From: Taeniopygia guttata
Lineage: Eukaryota > Chordata > Aves > Passeriformes > Estrildidae
DNA length: 64,000 nt
Direction of reading: 5' to 3'
Assembly: GCF_048771995.1 (NCBI RefSeq)
Contig: NC_133030.1
Location: 13,222,001-13,286,000 of the forward strand
In this document: positions 60,901-64,000 of the stretch, piece by piece
Position numbering within the stretch: position 1 is the stretch's first letter
Layout of the letters: each line of letters starts with the position of its first letter
Translations under genes and position numbers: made by a program
Notes under the pieces: model-generated
What the model was told of the DNA's origin: nothing
Databases searched by the model: none
Seen by the model: only the letters and a program-made list of their open reading frames with translations

Positions 60901-63776
60901 AGCTTCAAAACAGCCCTTTTAGAGATCAGTTCTAATAGAAACATAGTATATCTTTGAATCTCCTAAGGAAACAGGAGGAAACTGAATCAGCTGCAGCTAC
61001 AAATCTAGGGGGTTTGACAGTGTTTGTTTAAACAGCTTTTGTTACTGGTTCACTTAAACTTTCTCTTCCTCTTACATTTTGGCATGTGAAAGTTCCCATC
61101 TGTTGCCGCTAGAAGCCCATCCATTATGGTAATAATTTTAACTTGCAAGGCTGAAAAAATGTGAATTATCTCACTCATGTTGACCTTCTGCTTTGTTAAC
61201 CAGAGGAAAAACAAAAGACTAAGGTCAACACCTGCAATAACTTCAGTTCAAACTGAATGTAAAAGCAAGAAGTCTGTCACCCTTTCCCTGTTGTGGAAGT
61301 GTTGTTACTACCAATAATTCCTTACTTTTCCTGAATAAGTTCATGGTTCTAACTCAGTTTAAAGTGAGGTAGAGCTAGCTTTTACAAGAAAAGGTAGTAA
61401 ATGGTAGAGTTCTCTATGTGCACCAGTGAAGAGCTGGCAGCCAGGTGTTCTAATGAAACAGCCTGAGTGTCACACTTCAGCTGTTGAAATGAAAAAGGGG
61501 TCACTTGTGTTGTCACTTCACAGAGCTCTCTGGTATTTCTAAGTCAGTGGATTGCAGAAGGTATTATTTTAATTGCATTTTATTTCCTGTAAATTGTGAA
61601 ATGTTTGAGAAAGAACAGGAAAATTGCTTTCTCAAGGTTGTCCCAGAACATGCATTTTTCTGGAAATGGTCTTTTGCTTCAAATAGACAAATCAAACAAC
61701 ATAGACCCCAGATTCTTAGGCAAAACAACTTTATATATTGCTAAAGTCAATGAGTAAAATAACAGATTTCCTATGTGAGTTTCTTTTTCGGTTTTTAAGA
61801 CTTGGAGACGGGGAGATGGGCATCCTTCTTGTTCGTAAACTTCACCACTTGAGGCTGTATCAGTCACAAATAAAAATAGATTATACTTTGCTAATATAAT
61901 GCAGTTTGGTGAGCTTTGTCTTAGCCAAGTTTTTCAAGTTACTAAGGAAAATATAAGCTGAAGCATCTTCAAGTATTCTACACCAATGAAATCTTCTGTA
62001 TATTTTTCTGTGATAACCACCCATGTCAGTTCTTCTCACCTTCAGAGATTTTTTAGCTCTGTAAAGTTAGCCCTCACTATCTAAAAATAGCAAGTATTAT
62101 CTGTTCAATTCTTCTTAACTTTTTCCCCTAGAATAATACCCCATATCTCTACAACATCCACTTCCTATTCAGAGCATTCAAAATATGCCTAAGTGGTTTA
62201 TGCTTTCTGATAAAGAAAAGATAAGCATTTCCTTTGTCTGTCACTCCTTTATTTTACTGTTTCTACGGGAACTTAGCACTGTGACTAAAGCTGACTTTGC
62301 AGAAGCTTTATAAATAGGCCTTGTGTAATTGCTTGTATAGACACCAGTAAGTCTGAAAAATTCAAGTGCTCTTAAAGGTTAGTACTCAGAAATGCATGGG
62401 GGAGGAAAATGAGAAGGGAACAGGTCTAAAGAACACAGCAGGCTTCTTGGAAATTGTTGTCCTCATTGTATGCAAACTACCATCTGTAAAAAAAATGTCA
62501 TTTCAAAGTAATTTCTCCAAAAGCAAATTACAAAGGAAACCCCAAGGACCTACTGAAAGATAAAACAAAGGCATGTTGACTGCTGTTCAGTAGCTGGCTA
62601 TTCTGTGCAGATCAAAAATAAATCTGTATTTGACAAGTTCCCTTAGATACCTAAGCAAAATGGTCTGGTCAATAGTCATTAAGGTGGACTAACTTCTGAA
62701 ATGCCATTTTTTTTTTCTAGACTATCTCTGTCCCTCAGGTCAGAACAGGGATTCCTTAATCAGGGTTTTTGGAAAACCCATGAATTTTAGAACACTTCCT
62801 TGGTTGTTTTGGAAGTCAGCTGTGACTATAAAATTGCAAACTTTACATATCTCTTTAGGCCAGTGAAAGCTGAGGAGCCTGTACCTTTTTGCACTTGAGA
62901 AATCTTGATGGTGCCAGTATTTGAGATATTCCTGATAAGAACATTAGATAAAGATATTTAATACTTGGGGAAAATATATAAAATATCAATATCTGTCTTG
63001 GGTAGTGAGATAATTTTTAAACTTCCCTACCAACAGAAACACCTGAGAGTTTAACTGGAAAAGCTGTGATAACAGTCATCTTGAGAGTCCTAATTTGCGG
63101 AGCAATTATATGGAGCATAAAATCAGCCTTTTCAATCTAATGAGTAGTTTAGCTCCTAGCATTCTGATGCCATGTGAGATGAGTGAACCTGTGTTCTGGT
63201 AGTAATCTTCTTGCCATGCATGTTTTTCTCTAGGATATAAACCAGCGCACAGAAATGTGGCAAAGTTCATTATGAATTAGTTCAGCCTAAAGTGCAGTGA
63301 CAGGAAGGCAGGTTCTTCTCCTGCCTTTAATGTAAACAGTGCTTCTGTTCTTCTGCCCAGTCATGTGATACAAAGCAGTTAAACTCCTCACACTTCCTTG
63401 TTGATATGAAAAGGGATTTACAGAACCCTTGGCAACACCAAAAGCACCTGACACAAATACTAACACAGAAATCTGACACAAAAAATAAATACACATTCTG
63501 GCTTAGTTTAGTTCACTGCTGACATAGGCTGGGATGACATAAGTAGTCCATTCACAGATTAAAAGCACAGGTGTTTCTTTCTGGCCATCACTAATTGTTA
63601 TGAAAAATGTAATAACTGGGGCATAAATATCAAACATCTGGAAGAAAACAGTGTCTTCTCTTTTGCAGGGTTAAACAGCTGACAGATGAAGAGGAATGTT
63701 GCATCTGCATGGATGGGCGTGCTGATTTAATCCTTCCATGTGCTCACAGTTTCTGCCAGAAATGCATTGATAAATG
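57797..63776 (+). CDS. RNF141: RNF141 (ZNF230) RING-finger protein, 5' four coding exons
   Basis: Partial CDS: exons 57797-57939, 59420-59528, 60502-60683, 63669-63776, in frame across all junctions. They give 180 complete codons plus two bases of about 230 in human. The remaining exon(s), carrying the end of the RING finger and the C-terminus, lie beyond the window. The N-terminus MGQQIS fits an N-myristoylation motif (Gly2, Ser6). The RING C3HC4 ligands visible are Cys155, Cys158, Cys169, His171, Cys174 and Cys177; the last pair is outside. RING fingers usually confer E3 ubiquitin ligase activity; I recall human RNF141 being first described as testis-expressed and linked to spermatogenesis. 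The start has a perfect Kozak context (caccATGG). Confidence 0.96.
59420..59528 (+). CDS. RNF141: RNF141 coding exon (residues 48-84)
   Basis: Acceptor tttgtttcag, donor gtaagt. Encodes [20 protein letters not shown] then [14 protein letters not shown], close to human. Confidence 0.96.
60502..60683 (+). CDS. RNF141: RNF141 coding exon (residues 85-145)
   Basis: Encodes [34 protein letters not shown], a divergent acidic/Ser linker (EEAAESWRS), then [10 protein letters not shown]. The acceptor is AAG (cttaag), a less common but accepted 3' splice site. Donor gtattt. Confidence 0.95.
63669..63776 (+). CDS. RNF141: RNF141 RING-finger exon, first part (145-181)
   Basis: Encodes [20 protein letters not shown] and [16 protein letters not shown], identical to human over most of its length. 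Holds six of the eight zinc ligands. Donor gtaata. The final C-P-x-C pair should be in the next exon, outside the window. Confidence 0.97.
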
Positions 63777-64000
63777 GTAATATAAATGAAAGGATATTAA
63801 TTATTTTATAGTACGCATGTTTCAGCTTGATTTGAATGCTTCTATGGTTGCCAAATAATTTAAAATTGAGTAAAAGCAGACTGAAGCAGAAGGAAGGCAG
63901 GAAATTTTGTAAAAAAGAGACATGAAAATGCTGTTCAGCATTTATTTTGTAATTTCTTGCATCTTTTTATTCTTCTAAAATTGAATTGTTACAGTCTTGC

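Noticed and set aside
1-64000. CRISPR arrays, bacterial-type operons, tRNA or rRNA genes
   Set aside because: No spaced direct repeats, no bacterial-style gene packing, and no cloverleaf or rRNA core was seen. The window is vertebrate nuclear DNA.

Overview
This is a vertebrate nuclear window, most likely from a bird and plausibly a songbird. The genes are intron-rich, the gaps hold 3' ends of CR1 LINEs (the dominant avian retroposon), and one solo LTR resembles bird class II endogenous retrovirus LTRs. Only one short stretch, near 55.6-56.15 kb, is strongly CpG-rich. Three host genes lie head to tail on the + strand: IRAG1 (MRVI1), LYVE1 and RNF141. From memory, the same order and relative orientation exist on human 11p15.4, so this is a conserved synteny block.

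Layout. 1-10128: 5' part of the IRAG1 locus, with no confident exon, one CR1 and some weak exon-like stretches. 10129-37721: twenty coding exons of IRAG1, all joining in frame to a predicted 846-residue protein, then a roughly 3 kb 3' UTR ending at a poly(A) signal at 40735. 40760-43867: spacer and LYVE1 upstream region. 43868-52014: six LYVE1 coding exons (316 residues), then a 3' UTR with several poly(A) signals. 52.8-55.06 kb: spacer. 55.06-56.4 kb: a CpG-island promoter bracketed by two CR1 copies whose 3' ends both face it. 57797-63776: first four coding exons of RNF141, cut by the window end within its RING finger.

The genes have separate jobs. IRAG1 is an ER-anchored substrate of cGMP kinase I that restrains IP3-receptor calcium release in smooth muscle and platelets. 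LYVE1 is the hyaluronan receptor of lymphatic endothelium. RNF141 is a RING-finger protein. I see no operon-like or cassette-like system and no sign of an undescribed gene system. The points most worth a second look are the solo LTR nested in a CR1, three near-perfect palindromes, an 18-G run beside a weak splice donor, two in-frame tandem acceptors, a substitution at a reported hyaluronan-contact position of LYVE1, and the CR1-bracketed CpG island. Exon calls rest on reading frames, splice sites and remembered human protein sequences; no alignment was run.
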